Positions 8,816 to 16,864 of a stretch of DNA of 64,000 nucleotides are shown piece by piece. The notes under the pieces were generated by a model that had not been told where the DNA came from, searched no databases, and saw only the letters and a list, made by a program, of their open reading frames with translations. The translations under genes and the position numbers were made by a program. Every line of letters begins with the position of its first letter. Position 1 is the first letter of the stretch. The DNA comes from Promethearchaeota archaeon. Lineage in GTDB: Archaea > Asgardarchaeota > Lokiarchaeia > Sigynarchaeales > SOKP01. The stretch is from NCBI GenBank assembly GCA_019894875.1, contig JAGXNR010000005.1, forward strand, positions 1-64,000, given 5' to 3'.

Positions 8816-9129
8816 TTCATTGTTCTAGATTAATTGGTTATAAATTATTAAATAAGATGAGTAATATAAATTTTCTATTTGGAAAGAAAACTTGTTAGAA
8901 AATTGATTGAAATAAAGTTAGCAGCAATAAAGGATTTTCTAAATATTACGGGAATATCTTAATTACATTTAGATCTTTAGTTAAATTTTTGGATATTATT
9001 TAATAATTTAGAACAATGAAAAGAAGAAAAATCAAAATACTATAAGCATTAAATTAAAATTCTTTCAATTATTTAGAAAACTAAGTTCAATCAATAATAA
9101 TTTGAAGAATAAAGAAGGTTAGAATCAAA

Positions 9130-9881
9130 ATGTTTGGTGGTGGACAAGGTCGAGCGTATGACAGGGCTTTAACGGTTTTCTCACCGGAAGGTCGGTTATT
9201 TCAAGTAGAATATGCGTTAGAAGCGGTAAGGCGGGGAACTCTCGCAGTAGCCGTAAAATCAAAGGATGACGTTTGCTTGGTGGCTCAGATTAAAGCTGCT
9301 TCGAAGCTGATGGATGCTGATTCAATTGATAAGATTTTCCAAATAGACGAGCACATAGGTGTAGCTATATCAGGGTTGCATGCGGATGCAAGAGCGCTTA
9401 TTAATTATGCACGAGTTCAGGCTCAATCATTTAGATTGACATATGATGAACCTGTTCGACTGAATATGTTGGCAAAGACAATAGCAGACTTGAAACAACA
9501 ATACACCCAGTATGGTGGAGCTTCAGAGCATTTCGCTCAATAACCATAATCAGACCATGGGGGTGTGCGTTTTTCCTCATCGGAATCGATGTCTCGGGCA
9601 CACATATCTACACAACATCACCAAGTGGCATTTACCGTCCATTTAAAGCGTATGCCCTTGGTAATGGTGAAGCACGCGCGAGAGAATATCTTATAGAACA
9701 TTATAAAGGAGAAATGCCCTTTGAAGAAGTTATCAGTATGGCACTCTCAGCACTTAAAGAGGCTATTGATGAGGAGGCGACAAAAGATAACATACGCGTT
9801 GCCTATATTAAAGGGGAAACGAAACAGTTCCATATAGCTTCTAAAGAAGAAGTAGAGGGTTTTTTAGCAAAATTAGTATAA
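9130..9881 (+). CDS. psmA: Proteasome alpha subunit (psmA), coding sequence interrupted by a 29-nt insert
   Basis: The first 130 codons from ATG 9130 are a classic archaeal 20S proteasome alpha subunit: the gate-forming N-terminus GRAYDRALTVFSPEGRLFQVEYA, then GVAISGLHADARALINYAR and LKQQYTQYGG. After 9519 the frame runs into seven unrelated codons and a stop at 9541. From 9549 the protein resumes in another frame as IRPWGCAFFLIGIDVSG, IYRPFKAYALGNGEAREYLI-type sequence and the end EEVEGFLAKLV. Removing 9520-9548 gives 723 bp, exactly 241 codons, encoding a normal-length 240-residue subunit. Both exons are well preserved and richer in GC than the surroundings, which argues against an old pseudogene. 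The subunit would assemble in the outer rings of the 20S proteasome. No beta subunit gene is in this window. Confidence 0.85.
9520..9548 (+). other. 29-nt frame-disrupting insert in psmA; candidate intron or error
   Basis: The insert lies between the codons for YGG and I/V-R-P, the most conserved point of the family. Flanking exon tatggt (9511-9516) is complementary to accata at the insert's 3' edge (9543-9548), gagc and gctc inside it can form a small stem, and exon acaccc (9503-9508) can pair with gggtgt (9561-9566). The spacing does not give a standard bulge-helix-bulge with two 3-nt bulges, so archaeal endonuclease splicing is only a possibility. Confidence 0.5.
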
Positions 9882-10037
9882 ATAACTTTTTTTTCACTTT
9901 ATCATAAATCAAATTTTTGATTTCATTCGTATATTTGTAAAAGAGGAGATGAATCAGTGATCAATATTTTTATCTTGAATACCTATGTCAATCTTCTAAA
10001 AGATTATTGATTTTAAAAAACCTCTAAAAAAGAAATT

Positions 10038-10183
10038 TGAGTTGCAGGACTATTTGACTAATCTATTTTAATCTTCGATGCATTAGAATTTAAGTAAGGT
10101 TTAATAACTCGTTTACGAAAGCTTCAAAATCTATTTTTTCCCCATGAAATTTTTCATCAAGTAAATAAAAATTAAATAAAAAT
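10038..10183 (-). repeat. Original-orientation copy of the FEAFVNELL tail next to psmA
   Basis: The minus strand reads LLDEKFHGEKIDFEAFVNEL then LNLT and a stop at 10090, matching the tail of the small gene at 1429-1797 (DEIFNGEEINFEAFVNELLILT). Downstream of it, agtcaaatagtcc and caactc match the spacer of block A. The coding stretch starts right at the stop of the GTPase gene but in another frame, with no start codon. It is therefore either a decayed gene or a frameshifted extension of the GTPase. The rest of the 9882-10183 gap shows no other gene. Confidence 0.55.
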
Positions 10184-10741
10184 CTAAATCTTTTGTGTAT
10201 TTTTTAAAATGGCGAGGGTAATATCTTTAAATACAGGATGTACACCAAGATCTTGTTTTGCACTCGCTTCATAATAACCAAGAGCATTTATCTCATCCTT
10301 TAATGCATTACCTTCTTGTTCTCCAACTTCTCTACGGTCTGCTAGGTCAATTTTATTTCCCACGAGCATCGATGGTTTTCCATCGCCGATTACTTTCTCT
10401 ACTTCACTCTTCCACTCTAAGATGTTTTGAAACGAACTCCTTCTTGTAAGATCGAAAACAAATACAACAGCAGTTGCACCTCTATAAAATGGTGGGCGTA
10501 CGAAGCTGAAATGTTTTTGTCCTGCTAAATCCCAGAGTTGGAGCTTGACCAGAAAATTTGGGTATTCTTCTAATTCTACACTCTTAGTGGAGAAGTTTGA
10601 TCCTATCGTCATGATATAATTTTCTTTAAAAGAGTTCTCACAATAGCGTAAAACCATAGAAGTTTTCCCTACGCCTCCGTCCCCTACGACTACGACCTTA
10701 TAAATGAAGGATCTGATAGATTTCTCCGTAATTTTACCCAT
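10184..10741 (-). CDS. Ras/Rab-superfamily small GTPase
   Basis: The 185-residue protein has all five G motifs. G1 is GDGGVGKTS (residues 20-28), a switch I threonine sits near T45/T52, G3 is WDLAGQ (70-75), G4 is NKID (129-132) and G5 is SAK (160-162). The spacing is that of eukaryote-like Rab/Ras GTPases, which are abundant in Asgard archaea. The C-terminus ends in KNTQKI with no cysteine, so prenyl anchoring of the eukaryotic kind is not supported. Q75 and the normal P-loop suggest ordinary GTP hydrolysis. The gene is transcribed alone, and the psmA gene converges on it. Just past its stop, another frame encodes a conserved-looking tail found elsewhere in the window, so the gene's 3' end may have been altered by rearrangement. 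Its cellular partner is unknown. Confidence 0.92.
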   Translation of the reverse strand: MGKITEKSIRSFIYKVVVVGDGGVGKTSMVLRYCENSFKENYIMTIGSNFSTKSVELEEYPNFLVKLQLWDLAGQKHFSFVRPPFYRGATAVVFVFDLTRRSSFQNILEWKSEVEKVIGDGKPSMLVGNKIDLADRREVGEQEGNALKDEINALGYYEASAKQDLGVHPVFKDITLAILKNTQKI

Positions 10742-11238
10742 TCACCATTTTGGTTAATTATATCAACCCATAACATGAGCCAGTTCAATATCTTAACTTA
10801 TTCAAAACTTCTTTTTGAATTATTGAAAATCCCATGTTTGAGTAATTAATATTAATATTATAATTCTTAAATAAAACTTCTTATATTAAATCTTTATTTT
10901 TTGAATCGGTGATTTATATGATACTAGTTAAATTATCTCTGATAGTATTTTATTTTTTTAGTATTTTATTTTTTAATTTTTTCTAAAGTAATATTATCGG
11001 GGATAAATTTCTTCTTAATTAGTCATTCTGTCGAGTGTACCCCGACAACGATTAATCATCCTATTACAAAGGAATCATAATATGTATAATATTTTCAACA
11101 AGAATCACTTAATTTCAGCGCCACAATTACTACAAAATTTCCCCTCTACTACCTTGATTAGTTGTTGAATACAGATGTCGTAATTATATTAATATTAAAA
11201 TTAAAAAAAAGAAGGAAAGAAAGATTCTAGCTCAAAAT
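10742..11238. other. AT-rich gap with a zinc-ribbon remnant and an inverted repeat
   Basis: No intact gene is visible. On the minus strand 11105-11188 is open for 28 codons and ends EGKFCSNCGAEIK-stop. This is a typical C-terminal or stand-alone zinc-ribbon half, but it begins right after a stop and has no start, so it reads as a remnant. At 11030-11050 tgtcg and cgaca form a 5-bp inverted repeat around agtgtaccc, which could be a weak operator or hairpin. The remainder is promoter-like AT-rich DNA upstream of the GTPase gene. Confidence 0.4.
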
Positions 11239-12108
11239 CTAACTACTAAACTTTAAAGGGATTCTTTCTTCTATATTAAAAGGCATTTCTGAATTTGGTT
11301 TGCGTGAAAGTTTTGAACGTCCTGCGTACAAGATAACGACAATAACATAGATACCTATCATTACGCTTCCAGCCATATAGAATGTCATCATTGGTAATAA
11401 TCCCAGTATGCCCGTGAGGAACGCGCCGTTGAAGTTAAAGCTGAAATGAAAGATTACGGTGATTATTAAGCTTCCATTAGTATTGTTATAACCCCAGGTC
11501 ATTAAAATCGTTATTACGAGTACTAAAATAATAAAAATATAGAATGGCATCCGTTGTTCAATAAAATATAAAGGTATATGCCAACAAGCCCATATTATTC
11601 CCAATATGACGCTAGAAGTGAGTGAACCAAATTTTGATTCAAGTCTTGGTAATGCAAATCCCCGCCATCCTGCTTCTTCACTTAAAGGACCGTTAATTAA
11701 AGTGTTAATTAGGGTTATGAATATTAATCCAACTGTCAGTCCGGGATTTCCTGGTGCTTCCCCTCCCAAAATTGTGTAAAATAGCGTAAAAACTATAGGT
11801 CCTATCATAAGAAAAAATCCTGCGAAATACCAGAACCCCCTCACGTTCCATTTCAGAAAACCACTCAATAAGTGCTTAATTTCTGGCCATCCCCCGATTA
11901 TACCTGCCAAAACTATGGCTGATATTGTAGGACTCGAAATTGAAATGTAAAAGAAGAGTATCTCTACACTACTATTTGCCCCAAAATATATTATCAAAAC
12001 GCTAATAATCATTATGAAATAACTCAAGACAAAAAATGTTACGAGAGAATTCTTTTTGACGAAGCTGGAACTAGGACTGAGCTCTTTAGATTCTGTTGTA
12101 GTATTCAT
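11239..12108 (-). CDS. CPBP-family intramembrane metalloprotease
   Basis: The 289-residue protein has about eight hydrophobic helices. It carries the family signatures: EEAGWRGFALPRL (motif 1, the EExxxR type, preceded by GPLS), WACWHIPLY (motif 2 histidine) and FHFSFNF (late histidine with asparagine). CPBP/Abi (CAAX protease-like) enzymes use the Glu and His residues to bind a metal inside the membrane. In archaea and bacteria their substrates are mostly unknown; bacteriocin immunity and protein maturation are known roles. A polar N-terminus of about 15 residues comes before the first helix. It has its own short AT-rich upstream region and no obvious operon partner. Confidence 0.88.
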   Translation of the reverse strand: MNTTTESKELSPSSSFVKKNSLVTFFVLSYFIMIISVLIIYFGANSSVEILFFYISISSPTISAIVLAGIIGGWPEIKHLLSGFLKWNVRGFWYFAGFFLMIGPIVFTLFYTILGGEAPGNPGLTVGLIFITLINTLINGPLSEEAGWRGFALPRLESKFGSLTSSVILGIIWACWHIPLYFIEQRMPFYIFIILVLVITILMTWGYNNTNGSLIITVIFHFSFNFNGAFLTGILGLLPMMTFYMAGSVMIGIYVIVVILYAGRSKLSRKPNSEMPFNIEERIPLKFSS

Positions 12109-12191
12109 AATAATAATTGATCTTTATAATTTATAAAGATATTGAGATTTGTAGAGAAAAACGTAATAGACCAATAAACCCCCCCTTTTAA

Positions 12192-12637
12192 AATACCTTA
12201 GCAGGGAGTAATGATTTATTATCATTAGACTTACACTGCTCAAATTTAATGGGATTTAAAAAAAGAAATGTCAAGTATTTAGACTTATTCCAAAAACCTA
12301 GATATGATATCATTACTGATGTAAATTCTATGCCTAAATTCAATAAAAAACCTTCTACTTTAGAGGAACTTGAAAATACAATCTTAACATAATAGGAAGA
12401 GCTATGTGCTCAAACGGTTTAGGTTCTTTGATAAATGGATTAAAAAAAGCTAAAAATAATAATCTTTTAGATAAGAAATTAAACTTTATAATAGAACCTC
12501 AAAGAGGATTTCAAAGTAATAATTTTGATAATTTAATTGTAATTGGGAATTGTTTAAAACACTTAAAAGAAAAAGGATTATTTGTTCCAGGATGTCCTCC
12601 TATCTCAAGTGATTTATTAGAAACAATAAAAAAATAA
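12192..12637 (+). pseudogene. C-terminal part of a DUF362-type iron-sulfur protein, frameshifted
   Basis: From 12192 a frame with no start reads AGSNDLLSLDLHCSNLMGFK, then KRNVKYLDLF, and stops at 12390. This resembles the DUF362 pattern aGtDpvAvDavgarlMGFdp. The next frame picks up with IIGRAMCSNGLGSLINGLKK and continues to GLFVPGCPPISSDLLETIKK, ending at 12637. The two parts join by the equivalent of one lost base near 12386. The N-terminal half and any ferredoxin cysteines are missing. The 77-residue ORF from ATG 12404 is best seen as part of this remnant, not a gene of its own. Confidence 0.55.
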
Positions 12638-12638
12638 A

Positions 12639-13505
12639 TTATTTATTAGCTCTTCCCGTTTGTTTTACTGTTTCAAGGAAATCAAGGACTTCTTTTAAAA
12701 ATCCCTCAGTATTTTCTATATTGGTCATGTGACCAACACCAGGCATAATTACATGCCGATTATCAGGGATTTCTTTTGCCATAATCTCGCTTCCGCTTAG
12801 GAACACTATATCGAATTCACCGACTAAAATTAATGTAGGACACTTAATTTGTCGAAGGCTTTCAACTCTGGGATCAGGATCACTGTAAAAAACGCTACGG
12901 AACTGCATCATTGCTTGAGGATCTTGAACTCGTTGGACTTCTTTCCAGATGTCCCACATTCTTTCGCTATCAGGATTTTCCGCCATTTTAAACAAGAATT
13001 CTCCCGGATTTTGACGAGCGGCTTGAATTTTTTCATCAACAGTAGCGTTGAGAACCCAATTTCTCATAGCTTCTATTTGTTCCTCTGTGGGTGTTGGAGG
13101 AGGGTTCTTTATATAGTAGTCTGGTGTTGTAGCCGATCCCGTATCAATAAGCATTAGGCTGATTAGACGTTCAGATCTTGTCATAGCATAGCGTACTCCA
13201 ACCATTCCACCGGTAGCATGGGTCAGGATGTGAAATTTATCGATTCCCAGATGATCAGCAAGGGCATCAAAATCAGATGCCATCGTGTCAGCATCATAAC
13301 CATAAGGTTCGTCCTCTACAACTGTGCGACCATGTGCTCTCATATCCATGGAAATCATACGGTATTTTTCAGCCAATTTCGCGGTAACACCAGACTTGCT
13401 CCAATATATTGTATTTTCAGATAAGCCATGATTTGCTATTATCGGTTCCCCTTTTCCCACATCTTCATAATACAATTTTAAGTTATTTTTTTCAAAATAA
13501 GGCAT
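12639..13505 (-). CDS. Alpha/beta hydrolase-fold protein with missing nucleophile serine
   Basis: The 288-residue protein has the full alpha/beta-hydrolase layout: the HG oxyanion loop (NHGLSE, residues 25-30), MDMRAHGRT near 53-61, the nucleophile-elbow region at about 95-100, the acid in GEFDIVF and the histidine in GVGHMTNIE. The elbow reads T-H-A-T-G-G where relatives have G-H-S-x-G-G, so the catalytic serine is alanine (A97) and the first glycine is threonine. The charge-relay Asp and His remain. The closest common families are 3-oxoadipate enol-lactonase-like and haloperoxidase-like hydrolases. Without the nucleophile it is probably not an ordinary esterase; it could be a binding protein or use another mechanism. 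The codon GCT is clear in the sequence. Confidence 0.85.
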   Translation of the reverse strand: MPYFEKNNLKLYYEDVGKGEPIIANHGLSENTIYWSKSGVTAKLAEKYRMISMDMRAHGRTVVEDEPYGYDADTMASDFDALADHLGIDKFHILTHATGGMVGVRYAMTRSERLISLMLIDTGSATTPDYYIKNPPPTPTEEQIEAMRNWVLNATVDEKIQAARQNPGEFLFKMAENPDSERMWDIWKEVQRVQDPQAMMQFRSVFYSDPDPRVESLRQIKCPTLILVGEFDIVFLSGSEIMAKEIPDNRHVIMPGVGHMTNIENTEGFLKEVLDFLETVKQTGRANK

Positions 13506-13717
13506 ATTTTTCCTCTCTTTTTCTAATTATTTATTATTAGGAATTTAATTATTTCTTTTATTTATTATTTTTCAAGTTTGGGTTAATTTCTAAGTATCTA
13601 TTTTATATACTCTTTTAAAATTTATTTTTTTAGTTACAAGACTAAAATGTTAAAAAGCTCTGATTTTTTGTTTATCTATTTACTAATATTTAAAAATTTG
13701 AATTAGATTATCCTTTT

Positions 13718-14365
13718 ATGATCGACTCGGAAGAAACAACATTAGTAAATATGATCTGTCCTTATTGTAAAGAGAGTTTCAGAAAACAAGTTGAATATCA
13801 AAAAAAGACTGGTTTGTTTACAATCTTAATAAAAAACCATCCCAATGGTGAGGATTGTTCTCCCTTTATTGCATTTATAGATAGTAATGGAAGACACAGA
13901 GGATCTCAAAAAATCGACAATGTAGATGAAGAAGAGACCATAAATGGAAAATTTCTTGAAAATACTCGAAGTAGTATAAACGAATTAGAAGAAACATTAA
14001 GATTTTATCATTTAAAAGTACCTCGAAGAGGGGGAAGAGGTTTTGATCACAAGGTGGCGAGTGTTAAAGATCGAACATTTATGAGTTCGAAATTCTATAT
14101 CCGTTTAATTGAATTCTTAAGTGAGAATGAGGATGAAAACTCCTTCGGGATGATTACATATGAAGGGGATAAGGAGATAGAAGGTGGTCTTCTTATCTAT
14201 GGAAAATATCTCGGGATGATCTTCACAATGTTTTGGAAAGACCAAAAAGCAATTCAGAACAAAACCTTAGGTGAAGTAAAAGGATATTCGAATCTCACAG
14301 TTGAAAAATTACTAGATTTGCATGATTTGAAGGACTTTTTTTCTGATGCTGAAGTAATTAATTAA
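13718..14365 (+). CDS. Asgard-type zinc-finger protein of unknown function
   Basis: The 215-residue protein opens with CPYC (residues 14-17). A histidine and a cysteine in NHPNGEDC likely complete a zinc site, followed by PFIAFIDSNGRHRGSQKID. I recall this N-terminal module from several Lokiarchaeal proteins linked to small-GTPase systems, but the sequence alone cannot prove it. The C-terminal half (about residues 110-200) contains FGMITYEGD, GGLLIYGKYLGMIF and a later helix, which loosely suggests a roadblock/longin-like mixed alpha/beta domain. A RecA-like gene and a longin-like gene follow within 1.6 kb, fitting a cytosolic regulatory role. Confidence 0.6.
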   Translation: MIDSEETTLVNMICPYCKESFRKQVEYQKKTGLFTILIKNHPNGEDCSPFIAFIDSNGRHRGSQKIDNVDEEETINGKFLENTRSSINELEETLRFYHLKVPRRGGRGFDHKVASVKDRTFMSSKFYIRLIEFLSENEDENSFGMITYEGDKEIEGGLLIYGKYLGMIFTMFWKDQKAIQNKTLGEVKGYSNLTVEKLLDLHDLKDFFSDAEVIN

Positions 14366-14398
14366 AAATGTCTGGGTTTTGCAAATTATATATGAATT

Positions 14399-14548
14399 AT
14401 GCAGCAAGGATGTCTGAAAGTCGCTCAAATTGTCGGAGATTTAAATGTCATGAGCCAAGTTAACGCATTCGCCGAAAAATCGGGGATGAGTGATATTTTA
14501 AGAGCGTTCAATCTACGAAAAACCGCTATAATGTGGTTTGATATGTAA
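14399..14548 (+). CDS. Possible 49-aa small protein
   Basis: An ORF from ATG 14399 to TAA 14546-14548 encodes a peptide starting MQQGCLKVAQIVGDLNVMSQ and ending RKTAIMWFDM. Its codon third positions are GC-rich compared with the surrounding non-coding DNA (gcattcgccgaaaaatcgggg), as expected for real coding sequence. I do not recognise the family. It may be the remaining piece of a longer gene. The rest of the 14366-14767 gap contains only AT-rich DNA. Confidence 0.4.
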   Translation: MQQGCLKVAQIVGDLNVMSQVNAFAEKSGMSDILRAFNLRKTAIMWFDM

Positions 14549-14767
14549 AATTTTTTTCTAAAGACTTAATTGAAGAATTTTGATATTAATCAATTTTTTT
14601 TTTATTTTTAATCACCCCTCTCGGTCACTATGGAATAACCTTTCTTTTAAAAGGACACTATATCTTTTAAAAAGGAACAATAATCCTTAACCATAGATAA
14701 AACCCATAAATTTCAGAAAATTGTCGGTGTATTCTTACTTTAGTTTGAAGAATCCTAACTTCATACG

Positions 14768-15514
14768 ATGACGTTTGATTCCGGATTCAATGTACATGAA
14801 AGAAACAATCATTCTCACCTCATTTCAAGTGGAGATAAGACTCTCGATGAGTTGCTTTCTGGGGGATTTCACCACGATTTAGTTTATTTGCTCTATGGAG
14901 ATAAGAAGCTAACAACTAACATCTTGTTAACAACTTCCGTTATCGTTCAAAAAGCGTTTGACAATGGAGGACTTGGAGAAGGTATTAGAGTTGCCTTTAT
15001 CGATGGAAATAATCGTTTCAATCCTTACAACATAAGCAAATTTGCAGTTACTCAAAACTTATCCCCACGTACGGTGCTAGAAAACATCCTTATATCACGA
15101 GCGTTTACTTTTGACCAAATGATCGAAATTCTGGAAAACAAACTTTCCATGCTTGAAGATGTGAAGGTCGTACTGATCTCTGGAATTACAACAATGTTCG
15201 AGAGTTATGAAAAGCAAACTTTCGAAGAACTGCTACGGGCAATAGACGGAATTAAAAAGATACTCTGGAAAACAAAACCCCTTATTATAATAACGGCACC
15301 GATACACGAACATTCTCTTTTTAGGCCAAAGGGAGGAAAAATTCTTTCTCATTTTGGGAGTGTATTGGTGATGATAAAAGATGACGAGCGGTATGTGGAA
15401 TACACCCTAATTCAACACCCCTACTTGCCTGAAAGCAGGTTGTTAAAATGGAAGACCCGAACTCCTAAAAAAAAGGTTCCTTTAAAAAATGCTACACTAG
15501 ATAGCTGGTTTTAG
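14768..15514 (+). CDS. RecA/RadB-like protein with degenerate Walker A
   Basis: The 248-residue protein follows the RecA/Rad51/KaiC core: SSGDKTLDELLSGGFHHDLVYLLYG (residues about 20-44) is the usual entry strand and hairpin before the P-loop, VAFIDGNNRFNPYNI fits the next strand, and VKVVLISG fits the Walker B strand. However, the P-loop position reads GDKKLTTN (44-51), with no GxxxxGK[S/T], and Walker B has no acidic residue. The lysine-rich end (KTRTPKKKVPLKN) could bind nucleic acid. It is probably a Rad51-paralogue or KaiC-like protein that no longer hydrolyses ATP and may act as a partner subunit. Its stop is only six bases from the stop of the convergent longin-like gene. Confidence 0.7.
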   Translation: MTFDSGFNVHERNNHSHLISSGDKTLDELLSGGFHHDLVYLLYGDKKLTTNILLTTSVIVQKAFDNGGLGEGIRVAFIDGNNRFNPYNISKFAVTQNLSPRTVLENILISRAFTFDQMIEILENKLSMLEDVKVVLISGITTMFESYEKQTFEELLRAIDGIKKILWKTKPLIIITAPIHEHSLFRPKGGKILSHFGSVLVMIKDDERYVEYTLIQHPYLPESRLLKWKTRTPKKKVPLKNATLDSWF

Positions 15515-15519
15515 CTCTA

Positions 15520-15942
15520 TTACCAGAACGCCTTTTCAAATTTATCTATGGTTTCTTGTAGGCTATCTTTAATATGCTCTTCAAAACCTGCAAAAATACT
15601 TATATCATTATCCCAATCATTAAAAAACTCTTTTGGGTATAAATTAATGAATTTCGATGCAATACTTCTCATCTGATCCTTAACTTTTTTCTCTTTTGTC
15701 TTTGTTGAAGAATTAACAATAAATGATATCCCATCCTGTTTCATCAAAATATACTTTTTGTCTTGTAATTCAAAGCTAGATAACCCACCTGTAGAAATTT
15801 GTTCTGCGAACATATTCAATGCCGACATCAATGCCCCAAATAGTTGTTCATCTACTTTTTTATCAAAAACACGGTGATATAAGACCGCACCAGCTTCACT
15901 TATAATCCAGATATCTTGAATTACTTTTTCCACTAAAATCAC
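15520..15942 (-). CDS. Longin/roadblock-like small protein
   Basis: The 140-residue protein starts with VIQDIWIISEAGAVLYHRVF, a typical longin opening (beta strand, G-turn, second strand with the side-chain pattern of SNARE/adaptin-sigma longins). A helix (DEQLFGALMSALNMFAEQIS) follows, then strands ELQDKKYILMKQDGISFIVN and an amphipathic helix. Longin and roadblock domains in Asgard archaea are thought to pair with small GTPases, and a GTPase gene lies 5 kb away. The order of strand-strand-helix-strand-strand is visible. The exact subfamily (longin, AP-sigma-like, TRAPP-like) is not determined. It is convergent with the RecA-like gene. Confidence 0.65.
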   Translation of the reverse strand: MILVEKVIQDIWIISEAGAVLYHRVFDKKVDEQLFGALMSALNMFAEQISTGGLSSFELQDKKYILMKQDGISFIVNSSTKTKEKKVKDQMRSIASKFINLYPKEFFNDWDNDISIFAGFEEHIKDSLQETIDKFEKAFW

Positions 15943-16029
15943 CGCTTAAGAAAATCTAATTATCATTAAGGTTAATTAAAAAAAAGGAAATATTAGATAT
16001 TTAATCTTTAGATTTTGAAAAATTAATAA

Positions 16030-16767
16030 TTATGCTTCTCTAGTTTTTGGTCTTATATATCCATAATAAGCCCCAAAAATTCCGGCTATAGCAAAAATCC
16101 ACGCTAAAAAGTAAAATAATGTAAAACCGGGGGATCCTAAAAAGATAAATAATCGATCTACAGCAAAATTCAGAAATATCAGCATAAAACAAATTGACAT
16201 TATTGCAAGAGATAAAAACGCTTGTTTATAGGTTTTCTCTTGTACACCATGATAAGCCTGTATTGCTCTTCGTAAAAATGGCGTGTAGACAATAACCATA
16301 TATATAAATACAATTAAAAATGCTATAATGTCTAATATTGTATTACCTCTTTCATAAATAAATAAAACATAAATGCAAGTGAGTATTCCATAAATAATTA
16401 CAGCGAACTTCTGTATCGTGTTATAACCCTTTTCAAACACATTCACTTTTAAGATGTAAGAGAGGAAAATTGCAAAGGTTACGAAGAGTTCGCTTAATCT
16501 AAAGTCTGATATTACATTATAGATCCAAGCGATTATAGAACCATCTTGTATCACATTTAGTTGTAAGACCACAAAAACTTTTGATATCCAGGAGAATAGA
16601 ATCGCAATGAAATAGTTAATGAAAATTATAAATAGCAATCGCGTTAGTTTATGACGTTTAATTAAATACTTTTTGAATATAAGTATGAGTAAAATTGCGG
16701 CAAATATGATTATAAAGATTTCAAAGACCATCCCAATGAAATTTAAGAGTATATTTAAGTCAACCAT
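16030..16767 (-). CDS. Seven-helix membrane protein of unknown function
   Basis: The 245-residue protein has seven hydrophobic segments: near residues 8-32, 43-67, 93-108, 125-143, 144-166, 186-207 and 217-240. The loops are short and basic residues are clustered in alternating loops, for example KKYLIKRHKLTR after helix 1 and RRAIQ. No lysine or aspartate in the seventh helix suggests a retinal protein, so a rhodopsin is not supported. The family is not recognised. It may share a promoter region with the longin-like gene downstream (about 90 bp between them, same strand), but there is no firm functional link. Confidence 0.7.
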   Translation of the reverse strand: MVDLNILLNFIGMVFEIFIIIFAAILLILIFKKYLIKRHKLTRLLFIIFINYFIAILFSWISKVFVVLQLNVIQDGSIIAWIYNVISDFRLSELFVTFAIFLSYILKVNVFEKGYNTIQKFAVIIYGILTCIYVLFIYERGNTILDIIAFLIVFIYMVIVYTPFLRRAIQAYHGVQEKTYKQAFLSLAIMSICFMLIFLNFAVDRLFIFLGSPGFTLFYFLAWIFAIAGIFGAYYGYIRPKTREA

Positions 16768-16864
16768 AATAATTAATATGAAAGTTAGACCATTTAAAAT
16801 TGTATATTTATATGTAATATTTGAAAATTAATTCTATCTCTAGATTGGGTGCTTCCCCCAACCT

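Noticed and set aside
12331..12365. Reverse strand reads K-V-E-G-F-L-L-N-L-G, like the psmA tail
   Set aside because: The plus strand here is a better explained part of the DUF362 remnant, and the match is too short to separate from chance.
16030..16767. Seven-helix protein as a rhodopsin
   Set aside because: There is no lysine in the seventh helix to bind retinal and no Asp/Glu counter-ion pattern in the third.
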